From NCBI RefSeq assembly GCF_040548735.1, contig NZ_JBEPSD010000001.1:1488001-1552000 (forward strand): a stretch of 64,000 nucleotides of DNA. The letters run 5' to 3'. Positions 9,012 to 17,998 of the stretch are shown piece by piece. Under the pieces are notes generated by a model. It made no database searches, had not been told where the DNA came from, and saw only the letters and a list, made by a program, of their open reading frames with translations. The stretch comes from Rhodanobacter soli (GTDB lineage: Bacteria; Pseudomonadota; Gammaproteobacteria; Xanthomonadales; Rhodanobacteraceae). Position 1 is the first letter of the stretch. Each line of letters starts with the position of its first letter. A program made the translations under genes and the position numbers.

Positions 9012-9869
9012 TCAAGCTTGCGGGTTCGCGGTCTCATCCGCCGCGTCGGCAGGCCAGGCCGCGGCAGACGACGCGCCCAGCGCGAAATCGAACAGCTGGC
9101 GATCCGCCAGATGCGAGGGTGACACATGCGTCAGCGCGCGAAAGATGTTCTCGCTGCGCCCGGGCTGCTGCTGTTCCCACGCGGCCAGCATGCGCTGCAC
9201 CGCCTGGCGCTGCAGGTTGTCCTGCGAACCGCACAGGTTGCACGGGATGATCGGGAACTGCCGCTGCGCCGCGTATTCGGCGATGTCGCTCTCGCGGCAA
9301 TACGCCAGCGGGCGGATCACCACGTGGCGGCCGTCGTCCGAGCGCAGCTTCGGCGGCATCGCCTTCAGCTGCGCCTGGTAGAACATGTTGAGGAAGAACG
9401 TGGCGAGAATGTCGTCGCGGTGATGGCCGAGCGCGATCTTGGTGATGCCGTTGGCCGCCGCCCAGGTGTACAGCGCGCCGCGGCGCAGCCGCGAGCACAG
9501 GCTGCACATGGTCTTGCCCGCGGGGATCACCCGCGTCACCGTGCTGTAGGTGTCCTGCTCGATGATGTGGAACGGCACGCCGCGCGCGGTGAGGTAATCC
9601 GGCAGTACGTGCTCGGGGAAATCCGGCTGCTTCTGGTCGAGGTTCACCGCGACCAGCTCGAAGCGTACCGGCGCCTTCGCCTGCAGCTGCAGCAAGATGT
9701 CCAGCAAGGTGTGGGAGTCCTTGCCGCCGGACAGGCACACCATCACCTTGTCGCCGTCCTCGATCATGCCGAAATCGCCGATCGCCTGCCCGACCTGGCG
9801 GCGCAGGCGCCTAGCCAGTTTGCCGGCCTCGGCGACGGGTGGACGGGGGATCTCGAGCTGGACGGACAT
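9012..9869 (-). CDS. ttcA: tRNA 2-thiocytidine(32) synthetase TtcA
   Basis: 285 residues. The PP-loop ATP motif SGGKDS activates cytidine-32 of tRNA for sulphur transfer, and two CxxC pairs (CSLC and CNLC) bind the iron-sulphur cluster. [16 protein letters not shown] is also a family signature. The start at 9869 ([10 protein letters not shown]) follows a TACAAT -10-like box on the minus strand (9904-9899), leaving a leader of about 23 bases. The C-terminus has a low-complexity Ala-rich tail. The gene is divergent from the YdcH-type gene. Confidence 0.93.
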   Translation of the reverse strand: MSVQLEIPRPPVAEAGKLARRLRRQVGQAIGDFGMIEDGDKVMVCLSGGKDSHTLLDILLQLQAKAPVRFELVAVNLDQKQPDFPEHVLPDYLTARGVPFHIIEQDTYSTVTRVIPAGKTMCSLCSRLRRGALYTWAAANGITKIALGHHRDDILATFFLNMFYQAQLKAMPPKLRSDDGRHVVIRPLAYCRESDIAEYAAQRQFPIIPCNLCGSQDNLQRQAVQRMLAAWEQQQPGRSENIFRALTHVSPSHLADRQLFDFALGASSAAAWPADAADETANPQA

Positions 9870-9977
9870 GACGGCCGATCGGACGATAAAGAACCTCCAT
9901 TGTAGCGGGCCACGCGCCCCGCTACCGACCCGCAAACAGCGTTAAACTAGGGAAATCGCCCCCAGCAGCCGCTCGCC

Positions 9978-10184
9978 ATGCAGGTTCAGGATCACGCCGA
10001 GATCGTCCATCTCCTGGCCGAGTTGCGGATGGAGCATCGCGACCTCGACGCGGCGATCGATCGGCTGGCCTCGGCCATCGGCCGCGACGAACTGCAGCTG
10101 ACCCGGCTGAAGAAACGCAAGCTGCTGCTGAAAGACAACATCGCGCGGCTCGAGAGCAAGCTGATCCCCGACCTCGACGCCTGA
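9978..10184 (+). CDS. YdcH family (DUF465) small protein
   Basis: 68 residues, almost entirely helical. The HRDLDAAIDRL half and the LTRLKKRKLLLKDNIARLE half match the antiparallel helical hairpin of the YdcH/DUF465 family, whose function is unknown. A TAAACT box at 9945-9950 may be its -10 element, divergent from the ttcA promoter. The GNAT gene begins 20 bases after its stop and may be co-transcribed. Confidence 0.8.
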   Translation: MQVQDHAEIVHLLAELRMEHRDLDAAIDRLASAIGRDELQLTRLKKRKLLLKDNIARLESKLIPDLDA

Positions 10185-10203
10185 ACGCCACGCCGGATTG
10201 CCC

Positions 10204-10803
10204 ATGACCCCGTTCGCCCCGATCCGCCTGCACGACGACCATGTCGTGCTGGAGCCATTGAGCCTGGACCACGTACCGGCACTGGAAGCCGCCGCCGCCG
10301 ACGGCGAGCTGTGGAACCTCACGGTCACCAGCGTGCCGCCGCCGGGACAGGCGCGCGACTACGTCGAAAAAGCTCTGCAGGGCCAGGCCGAAGGACACAT
10401 GCTGCCGTTCGCCGTGCGCGAAACCGGCAGCGGCGAGATCGTCGGCAGCACCCGTTATTACGAGATCGACGTCGCGCTGCCGCGCCTGGCGATCGGCTAC
10501 ACCTGGTACGCCAAACGCTGGCAGAAAAGCCATCTCAACACCGCCTGCAAGCGCCTGTTGCTGGAGCACGCGTTCGAGACGCTGGGCTGCGTGGCGGTGG
10601 CCTTCCACACCGACGAACTGAACGAGGATTCGCAGCGCGCGATCGAGCGCCTCGGCGCGCAGCGCGAAGGCGTGTTGCGCGCGCACAAGCGTCGCACCGA
10701 CGGCAGTCTGCGCAACACCGTCTGCTTCAGCATCCTCGCCGACGAATGGCCGAACGTGGCGAACTGGCTGGGCATGCGGCTCAACCGGCTCGCCGCGGGC
10801 TGA
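10204..10803 (+). CDS. GNAT family N-acetyltransferase (RimJ/RimL-like)
   Basis: 199 residues. IRLHDDHVVLEPLSLDHVPALEA begins the fold. The central GSTRYYEID and IGYTWYAKRWQKSHLNTACK segments carry the acetyl-CoA binding region, and ERLGAQREGVLRAHKRRTDGS is the C-terminal strand-turn found in RimJ/RimL-like acetyltransferases. It probably acetylates a protein N-terminus or a small amine; the substrate is unknown. An upstream in-frame TTG at 10198 exists, but ATG 10204 is the natural start. The gene ends 3 bases from the convergent pssA. Confidence 0.85.
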   Translation: MTPFAPIRLHDDHVVLEPLSLDHVPALEAAAADGELWNLTVTSVPPPGQARDYVEKALQGQAEGHMLPFAVRETGSGEIVGSTRYYEIDVALPRLAIGYTWYAKRWQKSHLNTACKRLLLEHAFETLGCVAVAFHTDELNEDSQRAIERLGAQREGVLRAHKRRTDGSLRNTVCFSILADEWPNVANWLGMRLNRLAAG

Positions 10804-10806
10804 ACG

Positions 10807-12198
10807 TCACAGCAGGCGGTTGACCAACCGGTCCAGCCGCGTGCGATTCAATCGTCGCAGCAGCCGGCGCACTTCGGCCGGATAGCGCCGCGGGCTTTCC
10901 AGCGCGTGGTAATCGGCCAGGCGCGTGGCATGCCGGCGCAAGGCCGCCCACTCCGCTTCGTGCTTCGCCTGCAGCAGGTGCGCGGGATCGCGCAGCACCA
11001 GGCCGTTCTCCAGATCCAGCGACCACGCACGCGGGTTGAGGTTGTTGCCGGTCAGCACGGCCACGTCGTCGTCGATGAACAGGCCTTTCAGGTGGTAGCT
11101 ATTGTCGCCGTCGCGCCACAGGTGCAGGTTGAGCTGGCCGTTGTCGACCTGCCGGCGGTGCGCCCGCGCGAAGCGGCGCAGGTTGTTCTCGTACAGATAC
11201 GGCAACAGGCCGATGGCCTTGAACGGCTGCCCCGGCGGAATGTAGAAATCGTTCGCCGTCTTGTCGCCGACCATGATGTCGATGCGGCAGCCGCGCCGCA
11301 GCAGCTGGCCCAGCACGATGCGTACCGGCCGCGGCAGATTGAAGTACGGCGTCAGCAGGATCACGCGCTGGCGCGTGCCACGCAGCAGCGCCAGCAAGGC
11401 CTCGTTGAGCGTGTTGTCGCTGCGGCCGAAGCCGGGCAGCGGCGTCACCGCCACCTCGCCGGCATCCAGCGTGTCGCACGGAATCTCGTACACGGCACGC
11501 TGCAGATCGTGGCGGAACTCGCGGATCGCCGGCTGCAGCACCTTCGTGGACGGCATCCCCGCCACGTCCAGTCGACGCACCGCCGCGCTTTCGACAAAGT
11601 GCCGCTGCACGAAGCCCGCCATCGCATCGGCCAGGCCGCGATGCTGCAGCAGGTGGTAGCGGTCGAGCCGGTAGCGCCCATGCCGCACCAGGTAGACGTC
11701 GTTGAGGCTGGCACCGCTGTACAGCACGGCGTCGTCGATCACGAAGCCCTTCAGGTGCAGCACGCCGAACAGCTCGCGGTTCTGCACCGGCACGCCGTAG
11801 ATGTCGACGCCCGGACCGAGCCGCGCGGCGTACTCGCGGTACATGCCCGCATTGCCTTCGCTCTTCTGCTTGCCGATCAGGCCGCGCCGTGCGCGATGCC
11901 AGTCGACGAACACCGATACCTGCAACGCCGGCTGCCGCGCCTTCGCCGCATACAGCGCGTCGAGCACCTCGCGCCCGCCGTCATCGTCCTGCAGGTACAG
12001 CGTCACGATCACGATGCGCCGGCTGGCCTGCGCGATCAGGCGCAGCAGCGTCTGCCGGAACGCGGCCGGATCGGGCAGCACGGCGATGGCGTCGGCCGGC
12101 ACCGCGAAAAACGGCAGCTCGGCATGCATCTCCGGCTTGCGCCGGAACGGCAGCATGCGGCGCGCGAGACGACCCGGTGCGGCGATCAACTTGTTCAT
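10807..12198 (-). CDS. pssA: CDP-diacylglycerol-serine O-phosphatidyltransferase (PLD superfamily)
   Basis: 463 residues, colinear with E. coli PssA (451). There are two phospholipase D HxK motifs: HLKGFVIDDAVLYSGASLND in the N-terminal half and YHLKGLFIDDDVAVLTGNNL in the C-terminal half. VDWHRARRGLIG and VGDKTANDFYIPPG are also conserved. It makes phosphatidylserine, the precursor of phosphatidylethanolamine, at the inner membrane surface. The C-terminus is strongly basic (RRLLRRLNRTRLDRLVNRLL), as in E. coli, favouring ribosome or membrane association. Confidence 0.93.
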   Translation of the reverse strand: MNKLIAAPGRLARRMLPFRRKPEMHAELPFFAVPADAIAVLPDPAAFRQTLLRLIAQASRRIVIVTLYLQDDDGGREVLDALYAAKARQPALQVSVFVDWHRARRGLIGKQKSEGNAGMYREYAARLGPGVDIYGVPVQNRELFGVLHLKGFVIDDAVLYSGASLNDVYLVRHGRYRLDRYHLLQHRGLADAMAGFVQRHFVESAAVRRLDVAGMPSTKVLQPAIREFRHDLQRAVYEIPCDTLDAGEVAVTPLPGFGRSDNTLNEALLALLRGTRQRVILLTPYFNLPRPVRIVLGQLLRRGCRIDIMVGDKTANDFYIPPGQPFKAIGLLPYLYENNLRRFARAHRRQVDNGQLNLHLWRDGDNSYHLKGLFIDDDVAVLTGNNLNPRAWSLDLENGLVLRDPAHLLQAKHEAEWAALRRHATRLADYHALESPRRYPAEVRRLLRRLNRTRLDRLVNRLL

Positions 12199-12225
12199 GG
12201 CGAGATCGGCAGACGACAGCGCGCA

Positions 12226-12525
12226 TCATCGCAAACCACGCACGGTACGCCTACCGCTGCTGCTTGCCGGCCGCGCGCACCGCACCTCGATGGTGACGGT
12301 CATCCCAGCGGCGATCAGGGCGTTGTCGGGCAGGCGGCTGGTGTCGATCGCAATGCGGACCGGCACGCCGGGCCAGTTGCACCCTGTTGAAGGTGGAATT
12401 GACGTCGGCCAGCAGGTCGTTGCCGGTGACTTCATGACGCCGGCCATCAGGCGGATGTCGACCGGGTCGCCCACGTGCAATCCCGGCAGCCGGGTCTCTT
12501 CGAAGTAGCCGTATAGTCGCCGACG
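12226..12525 (-). pseudogene. Remnant of HlyD/AaeA-type membrane fusion protein gene
   Basis: A C-terminal fragment of an efflux-pump periplasmic adaptor is readable only across shifted frames. One frame gives YGYFEETRLPGLHVGDPVDI followed by RLMAGV. A second frame over about 12359-12430 gives GNDLLADVNSTFNRVQLARR. The first frame then resumes with VPVRIAIDTSRLPDNALIAA followed by GMTVTIEV. These three pieces line up in order with the end of AaeA-like proteins, so two compensating frameshifts are present. No N-terminal half or start is found; the remnant abuts the end of the S9 peptidase gene. It fills the 355-base gap upstream of pssA. Confidence 0.75.
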
Positions 12526-12553
12526 CGGATGGGCCCTGACCCGACGCGGATAC

Positions 12554-15004
12554 CTAGCCGTCGGGTCGCTGCCGGACGTTGCGCTCCAGCCACTGGTCCT
12601 GTTCCCACAGCACGTGCAGTACCGACTCGCGCGCACGGTAGGCGTGGCTTTCACGCGGCAGCAGCACCAGTCGCGCGGGCGCGCCCAGCGCCTTCAGCGC
12701 GTCGAAATAGCGCTCGCTCTGCATGGTGTGAGTGCCGGCGTTGCCATCGTCCTGGCCATGGATCAGCAGCAGCGGCGTCTTCATTCGCTCGGCGTGCAGG
12801 AACGGTGACATGGCCTGATAGACCTCGGGCGCCTGCCAGTAGGTGCGTTCCTCGCGCTGGAAGCCGAACGGGGTCAGCGTGCGATTGTAGGCACCGCTGC
12901 GCGCGATGCCGGTGGCGAACCAGTCGGTATGGGTGAGCAGGTTGGCGACCATGAACGCGCCGTAGGAATGGCCGCCGATGGCGATCCGCCGCCGGTCGAT
13001 ATAGCCGAGCGCATCGACCGCATCGATCGCAGCCCTGGCGTTGGCCAGCAACTGCGGCAGGTAGGTGTCGTTGGGCTCGCTCCGGCCCGCGCCGACGATC
13101 GGGAAGGCGGCCTGGTCGAGCACCGCATAGCCACGAGTGACCCAGTACACCGGCGATTTGAAGTCGAGCCGGATGAAACGGTTCGGGTTGGCAGTGACCT
13201 GCGCGGCACTGTCCTTGTCCTTGTATTCGACCGGGTAGGCCCAGATCAGCAACGGCAGCTTGTCCTTGCCGCGGCGGTCGTAGCCTGCCGGCAGATACAG
13301 CACGCCGCTCAATCCCACACCGTCGGCGCGCCGATAGTCGAGCACCTGCTTGTGCACGCCGCGCAGCGATGGGTAGGGCGCACCAAAGCGGGTCAGCTGC
13401 CGTGGCGGCGCGGTCGTCGCCAGAGTACGCAGGTAGTAGTCGGGGTAATCGCTGGGCGATTCGATCCGCACCAGGGCGGTGGCGGCTGCGGTGCCGGCCA
13501 GCTCCACGATGGTCTCGGCGCGGTTGCGCAAGGCCGAGCGGTACAGGCGCTGGCGCTGCCCGGTCGCCAGATCGATCCGGTCGACGAACGGGAACTGCCC
13601 CTCGGCACCGTAGCCCTCGCCGACCAGCCAGGCGCGACCGCCGTCCAGGCGCAGTACCGATTCGCCCTGGTCATTGCGAATCATCGAAAAGCGACCCGGG
13701 TCGGCATAACGATCCTGCGCATCACGCTGGAACAGCAACCGCGGCGGCGCCGGATGCGCCGGAGAAAACACGTAAGTGCGGGTCTCGCGGGTATTCCACC
13801 ATTCATCGTCGACGACGGCATGGCCGTCGTCACCCCAGAGCACGCTCTTGAAGCGGTTGACCGTCTTCAGCAGGAGGCGGGGCGCGGCGTTGAACGGTGC
13901 CGCCCAGCCATACAGCCCGTCGCGGAACGCGACCGGGCTGGCCGGATCGCCGCGATCGAGAGCCTCGACCCAGACCAGGGTCGCCGCGGCGTCGGCACGC
14001 CAGCCCAGGCTGCGCCGTCCTTCACGTACCGCCATGCGCCCGCGCGGCAGGTTGTCGCTGCGCGGCACCTGCGCCACCGTCAGTACCGGCTTGCCATCAC
14101 GATCGAGCAAGTCGTGGCGTGCGGGAAACCGGTCCAGCGGCGCGCTGTGCGAGAACGGTCGTTGCAACGAGTCGGCCAGCAGATACGACCCGTCCGGCGA
14201 AAATTGCGTGCTGCGATACATGCCCGGCCCGGCCCAGCGGCTGGCCGCGCCCTGCAGCGGCACCCGCACCAGCACCGAAGTGGTCAGCGCCTCGAAGTTG
14301 GCGTCGTCGACCGGGCCCGCCAGCATGTCCTGATAGGTGCGGTTCGATGCCTTGCTGCCATCGCTGACGCTGACGATCGGCCCTGCCGGGATCGCCACCT
14401 GCGAGTCGGTCAGCGCCCGCGGCGACTTCGGCAACATCCGCACCAGCAGCGCACGACCGTCCTTGAACCAGGTGATCGGATTGCCCAGGCTGGCGTTGGC
14501 GCGCGCGTCGGTGAGCCGGCGCGCGCTGGCGCTGGCCAGATCCAGCACCCAGATCTCGACACCCTCGTCGGCGGTGTGGGTAAAGGCCAGACGGGTTTCG
14601 TCGGGCGACCAGGTGAAGTACGCCAGCCGCGCCCGCGGCGGCAACCCGTTGACCGGGATGGGACCCGCCGCATCGACCCGCTGCAACGCCAGCCCGCGGC
14701 TGTAGGCGAGCCGGACCGGCCGGTTGTCGCTGAGCGTGATGGTGTTGGCGGCGTGCGTGCGCGGATCGATGCGCAGCCCGCCCAGGCGCAGTTCCGGCGC
14801 GGACAGCTCGGCCAGCGGCGGATAGGCGTCCTGTTCCAGCAACACCAGGACTGCACGACGGCTGTCGCTGATCACCTCCGGTGCCGCCGGCGCATCCGCC
14901 AGCGCCAGGATCTCCGTAGGCGGCTGCCGGTAAGCCGGTGGCGTCTGCGCCGCCACGCTCGCCGTCAGCATCGCCAACATCGGGAACAGCCCTGCTCGGA
15001 TCAT
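12554..15004 (-). CDS. S9 family peptidase, glutamyl endopeptidase-like (S9D)
   Basis: 816 residues with a signal peptide (MIRAGLFPMLAMLTASVAAQ), so periplasmic. The early part (YRQPPTEILALADAPAAP, then LAELSAPELRLGGLRIDP) resembles the N-terminal region of the chloroplast glutamyl endopeptidase group, a beta-propeller S9 subfamily cleaving after Glu. The catalytic domain has GGHSYGAFM (Ser ~681), HGQDDGNAG (Asp ~750) and ESHAYR (His ~785). The start at 15004 is supported by AGGAG upstream. It is the last gene of a five-gene minus-strand unit, 49 bases after the LysR gene. The glutamate preference is inferred from similarity only. Confidence 0.85.
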   Translation of the reverse strand: MIRAGLFPMLAMLTASVAAQTPPAYRQPPTEILALADAPAAPEVISDSRRAVLVLLEQDAYPPLAELSAPELRLGGLRIDPRTHAANTITLSDNRPVRLAYSRGLALQRVDAAGPIPVNGLPPRARLAYFTWSPDETRLAFTHTADEGVEIWVLDLASASARRLTDARANASLGNPITWFKDGRALLVRMLPKSPRALTDSQVAIPAGPIVSVSDGSKASNRTYQDMLAGPVDDANFEALTTSVLVRVPLQGAASRWAGPGMYRSTQFSPDGSYLLADSLQRPFSHSAPLDRFPARHDLLDRDGKPVLTVAQVPRSDNLPRGRMAVREGRRSLGWRADAAATLVWVEALDRGDPASPVAFRDGLYGWAAPFNAAPRLLLKTVNRFKSVLWGDDGHAVVDDEWWNTRETRTYVFSPAHPAPPRLLFQRDAQDRYADPGRFSMIRNDQGESVLRLDGGRAWLVGEGYGAEGQFPFVDRIDLATGQRQRLYRSALRNRAETIVELAGTAAATALVRIESPSDYPDYYLRTLATTAPPRQLTRFGAPYPSLRGVHKQVLDYRRADGVGLSGVLYLPAGYDRRGKDKLPLLIWAYPVEYKDKDSAAQVTANPNRFIRLDFKSPVYWVTRGYAVLDQAAFPIVGAGRSEPNDTYLPQLLANARAAIDAVDALGYIDRRRIAIGGHSYGAFMVANLLTHTDWFATGIARSGAYNRTLTPFGFQREERTYWQAPEVYQAMSPFLHAERMKTPLLLIHGQDDGNAGTHTMQSERYFDALKALGAPARLVLLPRESHAYRARESVLHVLWEQDQWLERNVRQRPDG

Positions 15005-15053
15005 TCGGGTCGGTACTCCTGGGTGGATGGGAAAGCCGACCACGGCTACGGCA

Positions 15054-15986
15054 TCATGCCGGGCGTGGCTCGCGCGGCTTCGACCGCGCCCGCCCCGACA
15101 ACGCCGCGCGGCAATGCAGATAGAACGCTTCGGTCAACGGCGTCTCGCGCACATTGGCCGACGACATGAACACGTACTCCTGCTCGATCACCGGCGCGAA
15201 ACGGCGGATGCACACGCCGGTCCACAGCGAGCGGCGCGACAACAGCTCGTTGACGATGGCGATGCCGATGCCCTCGGCCGCCAGTGCACAGGCCGCGCCG
15301 ACGTTGTGGGTCTCCAGCCGCACATTCGGATGCACCCCGGCCTGCTGGAATGCCCGGCCGATCCGCATGCGGGTGTCGCCACCGCGGTGGCCAACCAGAA
15401 TGAGCGGTTCGCCGGCCAGCTCCCTGGCGCCGATCGCGCGCCTGCCCGCCGACAGCGGATGCGCCGGCGGCAACACGCAGACCGTGGGGCTGCTGATCAA
15501 TGGCCGCAGGCGGATACCGGGATGATCCAGCGGCAGCTTGCCGAAACCGCAGTCGGCGGTGCGCGTCGCGACCAAGTTCATCACGGTCGGCCGGGTGCGC
15601 GAATCGATATTGATGTGGATCTTCGGATGCAGCGTCAGAAAGGTGGCGACCAGTTTCACCAGCGGCCCTTCGGCGAAACTCGGCGGCGCCACCACGCGCA
15701 GTTGCCCGGCATTGGTCTGGCGGATGTCCTTGGCCAGCACGTTGATCCGCTCGACGCCCTGCAGGGCCAAGTCCACCTCCTCGAACAGCATCAGCGCCTG
15801 CGAGGTCGGCAGCAGTCGGCCCTTGCTGCGATGGAACAGCTTGAAACCCAGCTCGGCCTCGAATTGCGCCAGCAGCCGGCTGACCGCCGGTTGGCTGAAA
15901 CCCAGGCTGCGCGCCGCCGCAGTCACCGAACCGAGCTGGATGATCTCGCGGAAGGCTTCCAGAGTCTTGATATTGTCGAGTTTCAT
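15054..15986 (-). CDS. LysR family transcriptional regulator
   Basis: 310 residues. The N-terminal winged helix-turn-helix reads LEAFREIIQLGSVTAAARSL and FSQPAVSRLLAQFEAELGF; a LysR substrate domain follows (ADCGFGKLPLD; VCVLPPAHPLSA; EGIGIAIVNELLSRR). It lies inside the peptide locus, 75 bases after the CocE-type gene and 49 before the S9 peptidase. It therefore probably controls this unit, sensing a peptide-derived ligand (inference). Unlike most LysR genes it is not divergent from its likely target. Confidence 0.9.
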   Translation of the reverse strand: MKLDNIKTLEAFREIIQLGSVTAAARSLGFSQPAVSRLLAQFEAELGFKLFHRSKGRLLPTSQALMLFEEVDLALQGVERINVLAKDIRQTNAGQLRVVAPPSFAEGPLVKLVATFLTLHPKIHINIDSRTRPTVMNLVATRTADCGFGKLPLDHPGIRLRPLISSPTVCVLPPAHPLSAGRRAIGARELAGEPLILVGHRGGDTRMRIGRAFQQAGVHPNVRLETHNVGAACALAAEGIGIAIVNELLSRRSLWTGVCIRRFAPVIEQEYVFMSSANVRETPLTEAFYLHCRAALSGRARSKPREPRPA

Positions 15987-16061
15987 GGCTGGGCGGCACC
16001 TGGCGGCTACGAATCGGCTGCCTGTGAACGTACACGATCGCGACGGCAGCCGGCACCGCGC

Positions 16062-17996
16062 TCAGTCGCCCTCGCGCAGCGGCAACACCGGCAACAGCAA
16101 CTGCGACGGATGCGCGCGATCCATGTGCACGCGGTTGTGCGCCACCCGCGCCTCGCACCAGCGGCCCGGCGCGGCACCGGTGTTCGGGTTGAGATCGAAA
16201 TGCGGATAGTTGCTGCTGGACACGTCCAGCCGGATCCGGTGCCCCTGCCTGAACCGGTTGGCGGTGGCGAAGGCCTCGACCTCGACCTCGACCACTTCCC
16301 CCGGCACCAGCAGGCGCGGTTGCTCCCACGAATCCCGGTAGCGCAGGCGCAGGATGCCGTCGCTGAGATTCATGGCGAAACCCTGCGGGTAGTCCGCGCT
16401 GGGCGGGTACTCGTCGATCAGCTTGATCGTGATGTCCGTGTCCACGCAATCGGACGACACGAACAGCCGCGCACGAATGCTGCCGGCGATCTCGACATCC
16501 TGCGTCAGCGGCGCGCTGCGGAAACACAGCACGTCATCGCGCTCGCCGATATCGCGGCCGCTGCCGCTGCAGCCGAAGAAGCGTGCGTCATCGCGCTGGT
16601 CGAACGCGCCCGGCGGCATGATCTCCTCGGCCGAGGTGATGGTGCCGCCGATGGTCGGTACCGGCCGTGCCGGATCGTAGACATAGTCCAGCGCCGCGTG
16701 CGGATCCGTCGTCGGCGCGGCATCCAGCCGGCCATCGGCGTGCAGGTGCAACGCCCGCGTGGTGGTGCCGGGCAACGGCCAGTCGTCGGCATGCAGCCAG
16801 CGTCCGCCATGTTCCAGCCGGCCATCGGCGTTGCGCCGGCCGCTGCCGCCACCCATCACGAAGATCGATACCCGGCCGCGCGCAAACGGATCATCACCGT
16901 TTCGCCCCAGCACATGGTCGTACCACGCGCGGCGCAACTGGTAGAACGAACCGCCGAAGGCGGCATCCAGGGTCGACTGCGGTCCGAAGTCGACATCGCC
17001 CGAATGCGTCTGCGAGCGCCGGCCGTGGATCCACGGCCCCATCACCAGGTGCACCGGACCGCGCTTGCGCCGCGACAGGCCGAGGTAATTGTCGGTGGCG
17101 GTGCGTACGTACGGGTCGTACCAGCTCGACATGTGCACCATCGGCACGTCGGCATAGCGGTCGTAATGGCGCTCACCGCACAGCTCGACCTGCTGCCAGT
17201 ACGCATCGAAATCGCCGTGTTCCCACTGCTCGAACAGGTAGTCCTCGTACTCCGGCGCGGCGCTGACCGGCGAGTCGCCGCGCGCCCACGGCATGCGCCG
17301 GAACCAGGCACGAATGTCCTGCGCCTGCAGCGCCGCCTTGCGCACCGGGTCCTGTTGCGTGCGCGGGCTCAGCAGCGCGTGCTTGTACGCCCAGGTCGCC
17401 TGCTTGAGTTCGAACGCACCGCCCTGGCGAATGCCACCCTGGTAGGCGTTGGAGAACCCGCCCGAATCGACGAACTGCGCCGTCAGCGCCGCTGGCGCCA
17501 GGCTGCCCAGCGCGGTCTGCACGTGCGCGCAGTACGACAGCCCCTGGGTCAGCACGCGACCGTCGCTCCACGGCTGCGCCGCCAGCCATGCCAGCGTGTC
17601 GTAGCCGTCCTCGGCCTCGTTGGTGTACTTGGTGAACACGCCCTGCGAACGGTAGCGGCCGCGGCAATCCTGCATCGCCACCACGAAACCGTGGCTGGCG
17701 AACCAGTGCGCGATCTGCGGTTTCGACAGCGGCAGCGGCTGCCCCGCCACGACGTCCGACTGCGCAGTGCCGGACTTGTCGTACGGCGTGCGCTCCAGCA
17801 GGCACGGCCAACGCAGTGCGACAGAACCTTCCGCCGCCACCGGCACATACAGATCGACGGCCAGTTGCACGCCATCGCGCATTGCCACCATCACATCCTG
17901 GCTGAGGCTCACTGCGTACGGGCCTTTGCCCAGACCTGCCGCCACGCCGTCAACACTGCTCACACATGCGTGCTTCATGCCGCTGTCGATTGCCAT
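16062..17996 (-). CDS. CocE/NonD family hydrolase (X-Pro dipeptidyl-peptidase-like)
   Basis: 644 residues. The catalytic domain has LLERTPYDKSG, AMQDCRGRYRSQG and the nucleophile segment QGLSYCAHVQTA (Ser ~151). A C-terminal jelly-roll domain of the X-Pro dipeptidyl-peptidase kind (FVSSDCVDTDITIKLIDEYP; RLDVSSSNYPHFDLN) follows. Members cleave X-Pro dipeptides, cocaine-like esters or acyl bonds. No clear signal peptide is seen, suggesting a cytoplasmic enzyme acting on imported substrate. Its start lies 2 bases after the stop of the YfcC gene (TGAGCATG), indicating tight coupling. The open frame extends much further upstream, but that part overlaps YfcC out of frame and is not coding. Confidence 0.85.
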   Translation of the reverse strand: MAIDSGMKHACVSSVDGVAAGLGKGPYAVSLSQDVMVAMRDGVQLAVDLYVPVAAEGSVALRWPCLLERTPYDKSGTAQSDVVAGQPLPLSKPQIAHWFASHGFVVAMQDCRGRYRSQGVFTKYTNEAEDGYDTLAWLAAQPWSDGRVLTQGLSYCAHVQTALGSLAPAALTAQFVDSGGFSNAYQGGIRQGGAFELKQATWAYKHALLSPRTQQDPVRKAALQAQDIRAWFRRMPWARGDSPVSAAPEYEDYLFEQWEHGDFDAYWQQVELCGERHYDRYADVPMVHMSSWYDPYVRTATDNYLGLSRRKRGPVHLVMGPWIHGRRSQTHSGDVDFGPQSTLDAAFGGSFYQLRRAWYDHVLGRNGDDPFARGRVSIFVMGGGSGRRNADGRLEHGGRWLHADDWPLPGTTTRALHLHADGRLDAAPTTDPHAALDYVYDPARPVPTIGGTITSAEEIMPPGAFDQRDDARFFGCSGSGRDIGERDDVLCFRSAPLTQDVEIAGSIRARLFVSSDCVDTDITIKLIDEYPPSADYPQGFAMNLSDGILRLRYRDSWEQPRLLVPGEVVEVEVEAFATANRFRQGHRIRLDVSSSNYPHFDLNPNTGAAPGRWCEARVAHNRVHMDRAHPSQLLLPVLPLREGD

Positions 17997-17998
17997 GC

